DNA of 64,000 nt from Deltaproteobacteria bacterium. GTDB taxonomy: Bacteria; Myxococcota; JACPTQ01. Where the stretch lies: NCBI GenBank assembly GCA_016192705.1, contig JACPTQ010000050.1, positions 62,001 to 126,000 of the forward strand, in the 5' to 3' direction. The notes beneath the pieces were generated by a model. That model saw only the letters and a list, made by a program, of their open reading frames with translations, searched no databases and was not told where the DNA came from. Numbering within the stretch: position 1 is the stretch's first letter; each line of letters starts with the position of its first letter. Below, piece after piece: positions 8,594 through 17,247 of the stretch. The position numbers and the translations under genes were made by a program.

Positions 8594-9229
8594 TTAGAAT
8601 TCGTCGCCGTCAAGTGGTGCGCCGGGCCCGCCTCGTCCTCGCCCGGGTCCCGTCCCTCCGCCTTGTGGGCCGCCGCCCGCAGGGCCGCCGCCCGGTCCGC
8701 CGTGGTGCCCGCGTCCTTTGAATGAGCGGTGCATCATATGACGCATCTGCTTCTTGAATTTCGCCATCAGCAGAACGAGCTTCGCCTGCTGGAGCGGCGT
8801 CAGGATCTTTCGCGCATCGGCGATCTGCGCGAGCTGAATATCCGGCATCTTCTGCCGAAGCGCGACCAGCTTGTCGACCGCCGCGGAAATCTTCGCGTCG
8901 TCTGGCTTACTCTCGTTCACGATGGCACGCAGCGTCTTCATCTCCCGTCGGACCTCTTCAAACATCTTGTCGCGTTCGACGTCGTGCTTCTTGAACACGG
9001 ACGACAACTTTAGCGTCGTCGCCTCGTCAAGATTTAGCGCCGACTGAATCTCGATGAGGCGCATCATCCGCATCTTTTCGAGTGCCCGCTTCTGAAACGG
9101 TCGCCCCGCGCGGCCTTGCCCAGGCTGTGGCCCCGGCCCCGGCCCGTCCTCCGGCATCTCCGCAAATGCGGCGCCGCTCATCGACAGTGCGGCCCCCAAC
9201 ACCCATACCACTCCAGTTGCTACTTTCAC
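8594..9229 (-). CDS. Spy/ZraP-like periplasmic protein (LTxxQ family)
   Basis: The 211-residue product has a GTG start at 9229 behind GGAGGAAGGAGAACGACC and a signal peptide ending near GAAFA. The middle is a helical hairpin bundle, with leucine-rich helices and the Spy/CpxP/ZraP-type motif LTPLQQAKL near residue 150. A His/Met patch (KKQMRHMMHRSFKGRGHH) could bind metal, and the C-terminal 40 residues are a Gly/Pro-rich tail. Members of this family are periplasmic chaperones or metal sensors for envelope stress. It is the last gene of a sigma/anti-sigma/effector operon, 21 bp after the anti-sigma gene, so a sensor or output role in that circuit is likely but inferred. Confidence 0.75.
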   Translation of the reverse strand: MKVATGVVWVLGAALSMSGAAFAEMPEDGPGPGPQPGQGRAGRPFQKRALEKMRMMRLIEIQSALNLDEATTLKLSSVFKKHDVERDKMFEEVRREMKTLRAIVNESKPDDAKISAAVDKLVALRQKMPDIQLAQIADARKILTPLQQAKLVLLMAKFKKQMRHMMHRSFKGRGHHGGPGGGPAGGGPQGGGTGPGRGRGGPGAPLDGDEF

Positions 9230-9250
9230 GGTCGTTCTCCTTCCTCCGGC

Positions 9251-9796
9251 TCACCCGGATTTTGTTTTCTTCGCCGCGTCGAGCGCGCTCTCAAACCCGC
9301 GCGCGGCATCGTCACTCATCTCCGAAATCTCGTCGGCGATCTCGTCGCTCATCGCATCGTCCCCCCGTCCGTCGAGAAACGCGATCTCCTCGCGCGAAAA
9401 AACTTCCGCGAGAACGACGTCGGCGAAGCTCTCGCTGTCAGCGACTGTTTCGGGCAACGACGTCGTTTCAAGGTCCACACTCAAACTGAACTCGTCGTCG
9501 TCGCTTCGTGCGAGCGGGGCGCTCGTCTCGTTGACGGGTGTGGCATCGCGCGCATCGTCGAGCGGACGCGTGATGAGGAATGCGACGAGAGCCGCAGCCG
9601 CCGCGAGGGCCGGAATCGCCCATCGCATGTGCGAACGGCGATGCGAAATCGGCGCCCGGTTTCTCGCCGCGACAACTTTTGCGAGAACAGCCGCATCGAA
9701 ATTGTCGCTGACTTTGATTTGCGACGAATCGGCCGCCCATCGTCGAAGGACCTCCCGATCGGCGTCGGTTTCGTTTTCGAAGTCGTCACGCTTCAT
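9251..9796 (-). CDS. Probable membrane-bound anti-sigma factor
   Basis: The product has 181 residues. The chosen ATG at 9796 overlaps the end of the upstream sigma gene by 11 bp, the usual translational coupling of sigma/anti-sigma pairs; longer forms from 9838 are possible. The N-terminal cytoplasmic part (about 55 residues) is followed by one transmembrane helix (WAIPALAAAAALVAFLI). After it comes an acidic extracytoplasmic region very rich in Asp, Glu and Ser. There is no zinc-type HxxxCxxC motif, so it is not a ZAS-class anti-sigma. The assignment rests on topology and position rather than a recognised domain. Confidence 0.6.
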   Translation of the reverse strand: MKRDDFENETDADREVLRRWAADSSQIKVSDNFDAAVLAKVVAARNRAPISHRRSHMRWAIPALAAAAALVAFLITRPLDDARDATPVNETSAPLARSDDDEFSLSVDLETTSLPETVADSESFADVVLAEVFSREEIAFLDGRGDDAMSDEIADEISEMSDDAARGFESALDAAKKTKSG

Positions 9797-10364
9797 TTGA
9801 TTCCCCCGTGAGTGCGCGACGAAGCGCGGCGACTGCATAATGAAAGTTCACCTTGACCGCGTTCGTCGTTGACCGCGTGAGACGCGCGATTTCGTCGAAC
9901 TTCAAATCGCCATCGACGCGCAATGTGGCGACGATGCGCTGAGTCTCGGGCAGCTTGGCGATGGCTGCACGCAGTGCCGCACTCTGTTGTTGGGCATCGA
10001 GCGATTCTCCAGCGTCCATTGGACGAGTCGGTTGTTCGAGGGCGTCGAGGGGCCGCGCGCGTCGGCGAACGTCCGAAAGCGCGAGCCGCACCGCGACCGT
10101 AAAGAGCCAGCCGCGCAGAGTTCCCTCGCCGCGAAACGACTCGGCCGCCGTGAAGAGTTTTACGAACGCCTCCTGCGCAATCTCCTCCGCGAGATCGTCG
10201 TCGTAACCGACGAGGCGCGCGACAACGCGCTTCACGCGCACGCGGTATCTCGACATGAGCTCGGCAAAGCAACGCTCGTCACCTCCCAAAAACCCGGCGA
10301 GAAGGTCCTCGTCGGTTCTTGCGTCTCCTTCCCCCGCGCTGTGGGGGAGTGTCTTTGAAATCAC
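9786..10364 (-). CDS. ECF-family RNA polymerase sigma factor
   Basis: The 192-residue protein starts with GTG at 10364. Region 2 is visible around residues 25-95 (DEDLLAGFLGGDERCFAELM; AEEIAQEAFVKLF; GWLFTVAVRLALSDVRRRAR). Region 4 lies around residues 125-180 (LPETQRIVATLRVDGDLKFDEIA; TTNAVKVNFHYAVAALRRAL). There is no region 1 or 3, as expected for ECF sigmas. It heads an operon with a membrane anti-sigma candidate and a Spy-like periplasmic protein, which suggests a response to envelope or metal stress. The upstream gap of 90 bp is shared with the divergent acyl-CoA dehydrogenase. No clear ribosome site precedes the GTG, so the start is the least certain part. Confidence 0.88.
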   Translation of the reverse strand: MISKTLPHSAGEGDARTDEDLLAGFLGGDERCFAELMSRYRVRVKRVVARLVGYDDDLAEEIAQEAFVKLFTAAESFRGEGTLRGWLFTVAVRLALSDVRRRARPLDALEQPTRPMDAGESLDAQQQSAALRAAIAKLPETQRIVATLRVDGDLKFDEIARLTRSTTNAVKVNFHYAVAALRRALTGESNEA

Positions 10365-10454
10365 ATCGTTAAGACGCGCGAACGTCGGGGATGGTTAAAA
10401 CCGTGGTGCGGCGCACATTTACAGGTGCGTGGGGTCGGTGTAGGTTCTGCGGTC

Positions 10455-11585
10455 ATGGATTTCGAGCTGTCGTCCGACGAAGCGCTCATCCAAAAGACGG
10501 CGCGAGATTTTGCGGCCGCGCGCATTCTACCCGTTGCATCGGCGAACGAGCGTGCGGGGCGATTTCCCGAGGAGATTTTTCGCGAGCTTGCGCGACTTGG
10601 GCTCATGGCCGTCACGACGCCCGCAGCGCTGGGGGGAGCGGGGGCGACGACGGTTGCGTACTCCGTGGCAATGACCGAGGTCGCGCGGGCGTGTGCGTCG
10701 ACGGCGGTCGGTATGGCCGTGAACAACATGGTTTGCGAAATCGTGACGCGCTTTGGGACGGACGCGCAGTGTTCGCGGGTTGTGCCGCCGCTGACTGGAG
10801 GTGAAGGTGTCGGCGCATTCGCGCTTACGGAGCCGCATTGCGGTTCGGATGCGCAGGCGCTGCGGGCGACGGCGCGCGCGGTCGGTGACACCTGGGTTTT
10901 GAACGGCACAAAGACGTTCATCACGAACGGCGGCTACGCGCTCTTCGTTGTCGCGTGGGCGAAGACGCTCGCTGGGATTTCGACGTTCATCGTGCCGCGC
11001 GGTGCGCCGGGACTTCGCGTGGGGCGCGAAGAAGACAAGTGTGGCATTCGCGCGTCGAATACGGTCGAGCTGCATTTTGAAGACTGCGTGGTGCCGCGCG
11101 AAGCGCTGCTCGGGGACGACGGGAAAGGATTTCGCGTGGCGATGAGCGCGCTCGATGGCGGGCGGATCGGCGTCGCGTCGCAGTCGCTCGGCATCGGACT
11201 CGCGGCGACCGATGCGGCCGCGAAGTACGCGAAAGAGCGCACGGCGTTTGGTCGTCCCATTGCGGATTTCCAGGCGATCGCTTTCATGCTCGCCGATTCG
11301 ACGACCGAACTCGAAGCGTCGCGGCTTCTCACGCTTCGCGCAGCGCGGGCAAAAGACAGCGGGCAACCGTTCTCGCGGGCGGCGGCGATGGCGAAAGTTT
11401 TCACGACCGAGGCGGCGACGCGTGCGTGCCATCGCGCGGTGCAAGTGCACGGCGGATATGGGTACATTCGCGAATTTCCGGTTGAGCGGTATTTGCGCGA
11501 TGTGCGCGTGACGAGCCTTTACGAGGGGACGAGCGAAATCCAGCGGCTCGTTATTGCGCGCGATCTTTTGCGGAGTGGGGTGTAA
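10455..11585 (+). CDS. Acyl-CoA dehydrogenase
   Basis: The 376-residue product matches short- and medium-chain acyl-CoA dehydrogenases in length. The chosen ATG at 10455 gives the typical N-terminus ([20 protein letters not shown]). Family landmarks are present: [12 protein letters not shown] (FAD/substrate loop), [37 protein letters not shown], and the C-terminal [11 protein letters not shown], whose Glu is the usual catalytic base. The enzyme is an FAD-dependent oxidase of acyl-CoA to 2-enoyl-CoA that passes electrons to ETF. Its stop overlaps the start of the next gene, a B12-dependent acyl-CoA mutase subunit, which points to branched-chain or C4 acyl-CoA metabolism. Isobutyryl-CoA or butyryl-CoA are plausible substrates. 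Confidence 0.93.
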   Translation: MDFELSSDEALIQKTARDFAAARILPVASANERAGRFPEEIFRELARLGLMAVTTPAALGGAGATTVAYSVAMTEVARACASTAVGMAVNNMVCEIVTRFGTDAQCSRVVPPLTGGEGVGAFALTEPHCGSDAQALRATARAVGDTWVLNGTKTFITNGGYALFVVAWAKTLAGISTFIVPRGAPGLRVGREEDKCGIRASNTVELHFEDCVVPREALLGDDGKGFRVAMSALDGGRIGVASQSLGIGLAATDAAAKYAKERTAFGRPIADFQAIAFMLADSTTELEASRLLTLRAARAKDSGQPFSRAAAMAKVFTTEAATRACHRAVQVHGGYGYIREFPVERYLRDVRVTSLYEGTSEIQRLVIARDLLRSGV

Positions 11586-13195
11586 TGGCGTCGAAGGAAA
11601 AGGGCGAAGTCAAAAGGGCGGAGCGGTTCTCGACGATTTCGGACGTCGAAGTTCCGGCGTGCGTCGGGCCGGGCGACGCGGCGATCGAGTACGCGCGCGA
11701 CCTCGGCAACCCCGGCGAATTCCCGTTCACGCGTGGCGTACACGAAAGCATGTACCGCGGGCGACGTTGGACGATGCGGCAGTTCGCGGGGTTTGGAACG
11801 CCCGAAGACACGAACAAGCGGTTTCATTTTTTGCTGGAGCATGGGCAGACGGGGCTCTCGGTCGCGTTCCATTTCCCGACGCTCATGGGGTACGACAGCG
11901 ACGACGCGCGCAGCGAGGGCGAAGTCGGCATGTGCGGCGTTGCGGTCGATACGCTTCGCGACATGGAGGTGATGTTTCGCGGAATTCCGCTCGACAAAGT
12001 GTCGACGTCGATGACGATCAACGCGCCGGCGACGGTGCTGTTGTCGATGTATATGGCGGTTGGCGAAAAGCAGGGCGTGCGCGCGGAGCAGCTTTCCGGG
12101 ACGACGCAAACCGACATCTTGAAAGAGTACATCGCGCAAAAGACGTGGATCTTTCCGCCGCGGCCGTCGATGCGGCTCGTCTGCGATCTCATCGAGTTTG
12201 CGACGGAGCGCGTGCCGCTTTGGAACACGGTGTCGGTCAGCGGGTATCACATCCGTGAGGCGGGGGCGACGGCGGCGCAGGAGCTGGCGTTTACGTTGCG
12301 CGATGGCATCGAATATGTGCAAGCGTGCGTTGACCGCGGGATGGACGTCGATCGGTTTGCGCCGCGGCTCTCGTTTTTTTTCGATGTGCACAACGATTTT
12401 TTCGAGGAGATCGCGAAGTTTCGCGCGGCGCGGCGGATTTGGGCGCGCGTGATGCGCGAGCGGTTCAAGGCGAAAAACCCGCGGAGCTGGATGCTGCGAA
12501 CGCACGCGCAGACGGCGGGCGTGTCGCTCACGGCGCAGCAGCCGCTGAACAACGTCGCGCGCGTGGCGTTGCAAGCGCTTGCGGCGGTTTTGGGTGGGAC
12601 GCAGTCGCTTCACACGAATTCGCTCGATGAGACGTACGCGCTGCCGACGGAAGAGTCGGTGCGGACGGCGCTTCGAACGCAGCAGATCATTGCGGACGAG
12701 AGTGGTGTTGCGAACACGGTCGACCCGCTGGGCGGAAGTTACTTTGTCGAGTGGATGACGAACAAGCTTGAAGACGAGGCGATGACGTACATTCGGCGCA
12801 TCGATGAGATGGGCGGAATGCTTGTCGCGGTTGAGGATGGTTATCCGCAACGCGAGATTCAGGAGTCGGCGGTCAGGTATCAGCGACAGGTCGAGGCGAA
12901 TGAGAAGGTGATTGTTGGGGTCAACAAATACGTGGGAGCCGATTCGCCGATCCCGATGTTGCGCATCGACGAGAACGTGGCCGAGCGGCAGGCGGCGGCG
13001 ACGCGGAACGTTCGCGCGTCGCGCGATAACGCGGCGGTTTTGCGCGCGCTCGACGATTTGAAACGAAAAGCGGCGACGAGCGAAAACCTCATGCCGACGA
13101 TCTTCGAGGCGGTGAAAGCGTATGCGTCACTTGGCGAAATCGTCGCCGCGCTCAAGACGGTCTTTGGTGAACATCGCGACCCTGGGTATTTTTAA
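11585..13195 (+). CDS. B12-dependent acyl-CoA mutase large subunit, isobutyryl-CoA-mutase-like
   Basis: The 536-residue protein is the substrate-binding TIM-barrel subunit of the methylmalonyl-CoA mutase family; the B12-binding domain is absent, so a separate small subunit is needed. Recognisable segments include [53 protein letters not shown] and [19 protein letters not shown]. The two residues that set substrate choice are Phe67 (in RQFAG) and Gln185 (in KEYIAQKTW). Methylmalonyl-CoA mutases have Tyr and Arg there, while isobutyryl-CoA mutase has Phe and Gln at the same 118-residue spacing. The ATG overlaps the acyl-CoA dehydrogenase stop by one base, so the two are co-translated. Automated annotation would probably call it methylmalonyl-CoA mutase. 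Confidence 0.88.
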   Translation: MASKEKGEVKRAERFSTISDVEVPACVGPGDAAIEYARDLGNPGEFPFTRGVHESMYRGRRWTMRQFAGFGTPEDTNKRFHFLLEHGQTGLSVAFHFPTLMGYDSDDARSEGEVGMCGVAVDTLRDMEVMFRGIPLDKVSTSMTINAPATVLLSMYMAVGEKQGVRAEQLSGTTQTDILKEYIAQKTWIFPPRPSMRLVCDLIEFATERVPLWNTVSVSGYHIREAGATAAQELAFTLRDGIEYVQACVDRGMDVDRFAPRLSFFFDVHNDFFEEIAKFRAARRIWARVMRERFKAKNPRSWMLRTHAQTAGVSLTAQQPLNNVARVALQALAAVLGGTQSLHTNSLDETYALPTEESVRTALRTQQIIADESGVANTVDPLGGSYFVEWMTNKLEDEAMTYIRRIDEMGGMLVAVEDGYPQREIQESAVRYQRQVEANEKVIVGVNKYVGADSPIPMLRIDENVAERQAAATRNVRASRDNAAVLRALDDLKRKAATSENLMPTIFEAVKAYASLGEIVAALKTVFGEHRDPGYF

Positions 13196-13205
13196 CAGGC
13201 TGCGG

Positions 13206-13227
13206 AAAAAGTCGGCTCACAGCCGAC
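13206..13227 (-). terminator. Rho-independent terminator of the HEAT-repeat gene
   Basis: On the minus strand GTCGGCT-GTG-AGCCGAC is followed directly by TTTTT (13210-13206). The 7-bp stem includes the last codons and the stop (TGA, 13219-13217) of the HEAT-repeat gene, so coding sequence and terminator share bases. Confidence 0.75.
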
Positions 13228-15499
13228 GCGCGACTTGCTTCGCGCGCGCGCGCACGGCCTTGTCTTTGTCGGACGACGCGAGCCGCTCGACCGCCGCCTT
13301 CGCGGATTTCCCATGGACTCCCGCGATCGCATCGAGCGCCGCGAGACGCACCGTTGCGACCTCGTCGGTCAGCGCCTCAACGAAGTGAACGAGCGCTTCG
13401 CCCTTCGCGATCTTCGCCAGCGACGCAAGCGCCGCGCTTCGCACGCCCGCGGCCTGATCCTTGAGCAGCGTCACCAGCGTCGGATTTACGCGCGCGTCCT
13501 TCGCCGTTGCAAGTGCCCGAATCGCGTGCTCACGGCACTCCGCGTCTTCGTCGTAAACGAGATCGATGAGGACCTGCACGAACTCCTTCTCAGGGCTCTT
13601 GATGTGGCGCGCGATCGCGCGAAGAATCTGCCGCCGCAACGATACATTTCCAATCTTCGCGAGCTTTGAGAGTGGCGCGACGACACCCTCATCCCCAGCC
13701 GCGACGAGCGCGCCCGCGGCCGCCGCACGCACCGTGTCGTCTTCGTCCTCCATGAACTGAAGCAGCTGCGCCTTCACGTCGTCGCCACGCTTCTTGCCGA
13801 GCCCTTCCGCCGCGAGCTTGCGCACCTTCGCGTCCTTATCTCTCGCCGCCGCAAACATCGCATCTTGCGACTCCTTGCCCGACGCTTTCGACAGCGTCTC
13901 GAGCGCCTGATGCCGCACCTCCGCGTCCGCATCCTGCTGCAGCGCCGCGAGCGCCGGCAAACTTTCCGCCGACAGTCGGCCTTCGCTTGTTCCGAGTGTG
14001 TGCGCAACCATTCGCCGCACCCCCGCGTCTGGGTCTTTCAAAAGGACGAGAAGATCCTTCGTCGGCTGTTTCGCGAGCAGCCGCTCGAGCACTTTCGGCG
14101 CCTCCGTATTTTCGCTGTCCTTCGCCGCCTTCGCGAGCGCCGGAATCGAACTCGCCCGCGACAAAAGCCCAATCGCCCGCGCCGCCGCCTTCTTAACGCC
14201 GACATCCGCGTGTGAGAGCGCCGCCTCGAGGGCCTCGCGCGCGCGATCGTCGCCGAGTGTCCCGAGCCGCTCCGCCGCTGCCCGCGCCCTTTCGGCATCG
14301 GCCTTCTGCAGCCGATGAATCCACCCCAAAATCGCGTGCGATTTTCCACCCGCGCGAATGAGTCCCTCGGCCGCCGCTTCCCGCACCTCCGCCTCGGTGT
14401 CGCTCGTCATCACGCCGTTCAACGCGTCGCGCACGGAATCGTCGACGCTCGCGATGAGCGCCTCGACCGTCGCCTTCCGAATCTTTGGCTCGCTGTCCTT
14501 CAACAACGGAAGAAGATGCGGCCGCGCCTCCGGGAACGGGTTCGCCTTGAGTGACTCAATGGCTTTCGCCTTTCGCTCGACCTGCGTGCTCGACAAAAAA
14601 TATTTTAGCCCCGTCACCTTCGCGCTCGTGTCGGGCATCGCGGCCATCACCGTTGCGACTTCGAACCGCACGCCGTCGTCCTCGTCTTTCTCAAGCGATT
14701 CCGTTAGAGCTTGCGATGCGCGCGCGGATGGAAAAAAGGCGAGCGTTTCAACCGCGGCGAGTCGCACGTCACGCTCTTTCGCCCGAAGCGCCATCGTCAA
14801 ATCGTCGAGCGCCGTCGCGAGTTTCACTTCACGGAGCGCCCGCACCGCGGCGATTCGCTTCGCGACTTCGGGGGCCTTGAGAAGCGATGTCACAACCACC
14901 GTGATCTTGGCGTCGCTCCGCGCGATCCGCGCTTTAAGCGCCGGCACGCCGATGTGTTCGCCGTCCGACATTCGCACGACCGCCTCGAGAAATCGATACG
15001 GCGGCAATGCTTGCCAGAGCGGCAACACGAGCGCATACGCCGCCACGACGACGTTGTCGCGCGTGAGCGGCTTGCCTTGCGACCCGAACATCTTGACACC
15101 CTTCGCGCCAAGCTCGGTCAACGTGTAAATGACTTCGGCGAGCATCAAGTCGAGCTTTCCCGCCTTGTCGGGGTCGGGCACAATCGCGAAAACACCAGTT
15201 TTTTCGTACGCCGCGCGCTCTTCCGGCGTGTCGACGAGCTTCGCTTGGCCGTAATTTTGCCCCTTGTCGGCCTTGAGCGATTCGAACAGAGCGAGTCCCC
15301 ACGCGAACTCGACGTCTTCTCCCGTCAAACTGACAATGCGCGGCACGAGAACTTCACGCACAGCGCCGCCCGAACCGATGATGCGGTCGTAACTATAGAG
15401 GATGAAGTCTTTCTTGATTTGGTCAGCATGCGCTCCCGTTGCCGTCGTTGCGACGACCGCCGCCGTAAGCGCTATGCGAATTGTATGCAGCCCGAACAT
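13217..15499 (-). CDS. Exported HEAT-repeat protein
   Basis: The 760-residue product starts at 15499 behind GGAGGCTTTT with a signal peptide (MFGLHTIRIALTAAVVATTATGA). Residues about 25-190 are a mixed region without a recognised fold. From about residue 200 to the end there are some 14-16 HEAT/PBS-type repeats of 30-40 residues (for example LLKDSEPKIRKATVEALIAS, FMEDEDDTVRAAAAGALVAA), forming an alpha-solenoid. Such proteins are protein-protein scaffolds. Exported versions are common in myxobacteria, but no specific role can be assigned. It is transcribed alone from a promoter at 15524-15553 and ends in an overlapping terminator. Bacterial phycocyanobilin-lyase-like HEAT proteins are a less likely alternative because of the signal peptide. 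Confidence 0.8.
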   Translation of the reverse strand: MFGLHTIRIALTAAVVATTATGAHADQIKKDFILYSYDRIIGSGGAVREVLVPRIVSLTGEDVEFAWGLALFESLKADKGQNYGQAKLVDTPEERAAYEKTGVFAIVPDPDKAGKLDLMLAEVIYTLTELGAKGVKMFGSQGKPLTRDNVVVAAYALVLPLWQALPPYRFLEAVVRMSDGEHIGVPALKARIARSDAKITVVVTSLLKAPEVAKRIAAVRALREVKLATALDDLTMALRAKERDVRLAAVETLAFFPSARASQALTESLEKDEDDGVRFEVATVMAAMPDTSAKVTGLKYFLSSTQVERKAKAIESLKANPFPEARPHLLPLLKDSEPKIRKATVEALIASVDDSVRDALNGVMTSDTEAEVREAAAEGLIRAGGKSHAILGWIHRLQKADAERARAAAERLGTLGDDRAREALEAALSHADVGVKKAAARAIGLLSRASSIPALAKAAKDSENTEAPKVLERLLAKQPTKDLLVLLKDPDAGVRRMVAHTLGTSEGRLSAESLPALAALQQDADAEVRHQALETLSKASGKESQDAMFAAARDKDAKVRKLAAEGLGKKRGDDVKAQLLQFMEDEDDTVRAAAAGALVAAGDEGVVAPLSKLAKIGNVSLRRQILRAIARHIKSPEKEFVQVLIDLVYDEDAECREHAIRALATAKDARVNPTLVTLLKDQAAGVRSAALASLAKIAKGEALVHFVEALTDEVATVRLAALDAIAGVHGKSAKAAVERLASSDKDKAVRARAKQVARRL

Positions 15500-15523
15500 A
15501 AAAGCCTCCGATCCGCGGACCAT

Positions 15524-15553
15524 AAGATAAGAACCAGCCTCACGGCAAGTCAA
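15524..15553 (-). promoter_or_regulatory. Sigma-70-type promoter for the HEAT-repeat gene
   Basis: On the minus strand TTGACT (15553-15548) is separated by 18 bp from TATCTT (15529-15524). Transcription would begin near 15517, just ahead of the GGAGG ribosome site and the ATG at 15499. Confidence 0.5.
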
Positions 15554-15629
15554 AATCCCGTGGTTGTTGAAAACGGCTGTTCACTTGAAAACTGCGGACC
15601 CGTCTGGGAATCTATTATGGGGGTTTGTT

Positions 15630-17189
15630 ATGAAGCGCCGCGCGGGCCAATTTTCGCTGTCGACCATCATCGGGATAGGGCTATGCGCTGCGTGCAGCGC
15701 CTCGACGCCGGGCGCGGGGACCGTCGAATCGTCGGTTGACGCGGGAGTGGATGCGGGTGCGGGCGCCGATGCGGGTGCGGATGCGGGTGCCGACGCGGAT
15801 GCGGGTGCGGACGCTGGTGCCGATGCCGGCGCGGGTGCGGGTGCCGACGCGGGATACGATGGCGGATACGACGGTGGCTTCGATGGTGGCGACGACGGCG
15901 GCCGCGAATGGCGCGAATGCGACGGCTCGACGCTCATCGAAACTTACGACGGCGGCAACGTCAGCGGGCCGCGTTTGGCCGCGAGCTCAAACGGCGATGT
16001 CCTCGTCGTTTGGGAAAAAGTGACCGATGGACGCACCGACATCTGGGCGAACCGGTTCGCTTACGCGTCGCAATCGTGGGGCGTCGCGCAGCCGATCGAA
16101 TCGTTCAACGCGGGTGGTGCCTCGGAGCCCGAAATCGCCATCGACCCGTTTGGCCGCGGAGTTGCCATCTGGTCGCAAAGTACCGGCACAATCATGCGAG
16201 TTGCCGCGAATCGTTTCGACCCAACGACAGGTTGGGGTGACGCCGGCCTCATCAACTATGACGGCGGTCATGGGCAAGGGCCCAAGGTTGTGCTCGATTC
16301 GATGGGGAACGGCGTTGCAGTTTGGATCCAGCCCCTGAACGCTGATTTGACGCTCGCCTCGCGTTCGCGCCTCTGGAGCGCGCGTTTCCTCGCTGCGGGC
16401 GGTTGGCAGCTTCCGACGCTTGGGGAAAGTACCGACGCTGGAATCGTTGGGTTCCCGACCCTGGCTGGAAACCCGAGCGGGACGGTGGTCGCGGTGTGGG
16501 CTCACCGCATCGAGGCGGATGAATTCGTTTGGGCGAATCGATTCACGCCGGTATTGGGATGGGCGGACGCGGGGCCGATCGAAGACCACGACGCTGGAAA
16601 AGACTCGCAAGCCGTCGCGGTCGACAGCGCGGGCAACGCGATTGTTCTTTGGGCGGAGTACAGCCCGTTCTTTCGGATTTGGTCGAGCCGGTCGGTTGAC
16701 GCGGGACCGTGGTCGGCGCCCCTGTTCGTAAGCCAATCGACGGGCGGCGCGCTGGGACCGAGCGTCGGGGTTGACGACGCCGGGAACGCGCTTGCGGTTT
16801 GGTACGCCGTTGATGGCGGGATCAATTTTCGTGTTTTTGGCAGCGCGTTTATCGCCGACGGCGGTTACTGGCGAACTCCGATCATGCTGAACGATGTTGA
16901 GGCTGGCTATTCGAGCGACCCGCAAATCGCGGTGTATCCAGACGGGATGGGGATTGTTGTTTGGGAGCAGGATGAAACGCCGAACGTCTACCTTTGGTCT
17001 CAAATGTTCAACATCGATATGGTGACGCTGGGAAGTCCGATGCCGGTTCCACGCGTCGCGCCGCCCGACAGCCCTGGGAGCATGATCGACCCGCGAATTG
17101 CGATCAGCGGCGCGGGAATGCCAACCATCGTTTGGGAGCACTGGCCGGCGTCCGGACCGTACTACATCGGAACGAACGTCTGTTATTGA
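15630..17189 (+). CDS. D-A-G-linker lipoprotein with beta-propeller-like repeats
   Basis: The 519-residue product has a start at 15630 after GGGGG-TTTGTT. A short charged N-terminus and hydrophobic core end in LCAAC-S, an imperfect lipobox (Cys at -3 is unusual), so lipidation is probable but not certain. About 55 residues of Asp-Ala-Gly repeats and then Tyr-Asp-Gly-Gly repeats form a flexible linker. The remainder holds about eight repeats of 45-50 residues of the type A-V-W-x(n)-W-x-N-R-F ... W-x-D-A-G-x-I. They are spaced by patterns such as SEPEIAIDPFGRGVAIW and resemble blades of a beta-propeller. The protein is probably surface-exposed; the ligand is unknown. The DNA of the linker is a GCGGGTGCGGATGCG low-complexity repeat that recurs in other places in the window. 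Confidence 0.75.
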   Translation: MKRRAGQFSLSTIIGIGLCAACSASTPGAGTVESSVDAGVDAGAGADAGADAGADADAGADAGADAGAGAGADAGYDGGYDGGFDGGDDGGREWRECDGSTLIETYDGGNVSGPRLAASSNGDVLVVWEKVTDGRTDIWANRFAYASQSWGVAQPIESFNAGGASEPEIAIDPFGRGVAIWSQSTGTIMRVAANRFDPTTGWGDAGLINYDGGHGQGPKVVLDSMGNGVAVWIQPLNADLTLASRSRLWSARFLAAGGWQLPTLGESTDAGIVGFPTLAGNPSGTVVAVWAHRIEADEFVWANRFTPVLGWADAGPIEDHDAGKDSQAVAVDSAGNAIVLWAEYSPFFRIWSSRSVDAGPWSAPLFVSQSTGGALGPSVGVDDAGNALAVWYAVDGGINFRVFGSAFIADGGYWRTPIMLNDVEAGYSSDPQIAVYPDGMGIVVWEQDETPNVYLWSQMFNIDMVTLGSPMPVPRVAPPDSPGSMIDPRIAISGAGMPTIVWEHWPASGPYYIGTNVCY

Positions 17190-17247
17190 CCGCGCGGCTC
17201 GGAAACAGGAATTCAACGCCGCTTCTGGTATGCTCAGGGCGGGCTCG

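Noticed and set aside
11519-12850. 443-residue minus-strand frame opposite the mutase
   Set aside because: Arg/His/Pro-rich shadow of a well-supported mutase subunit.
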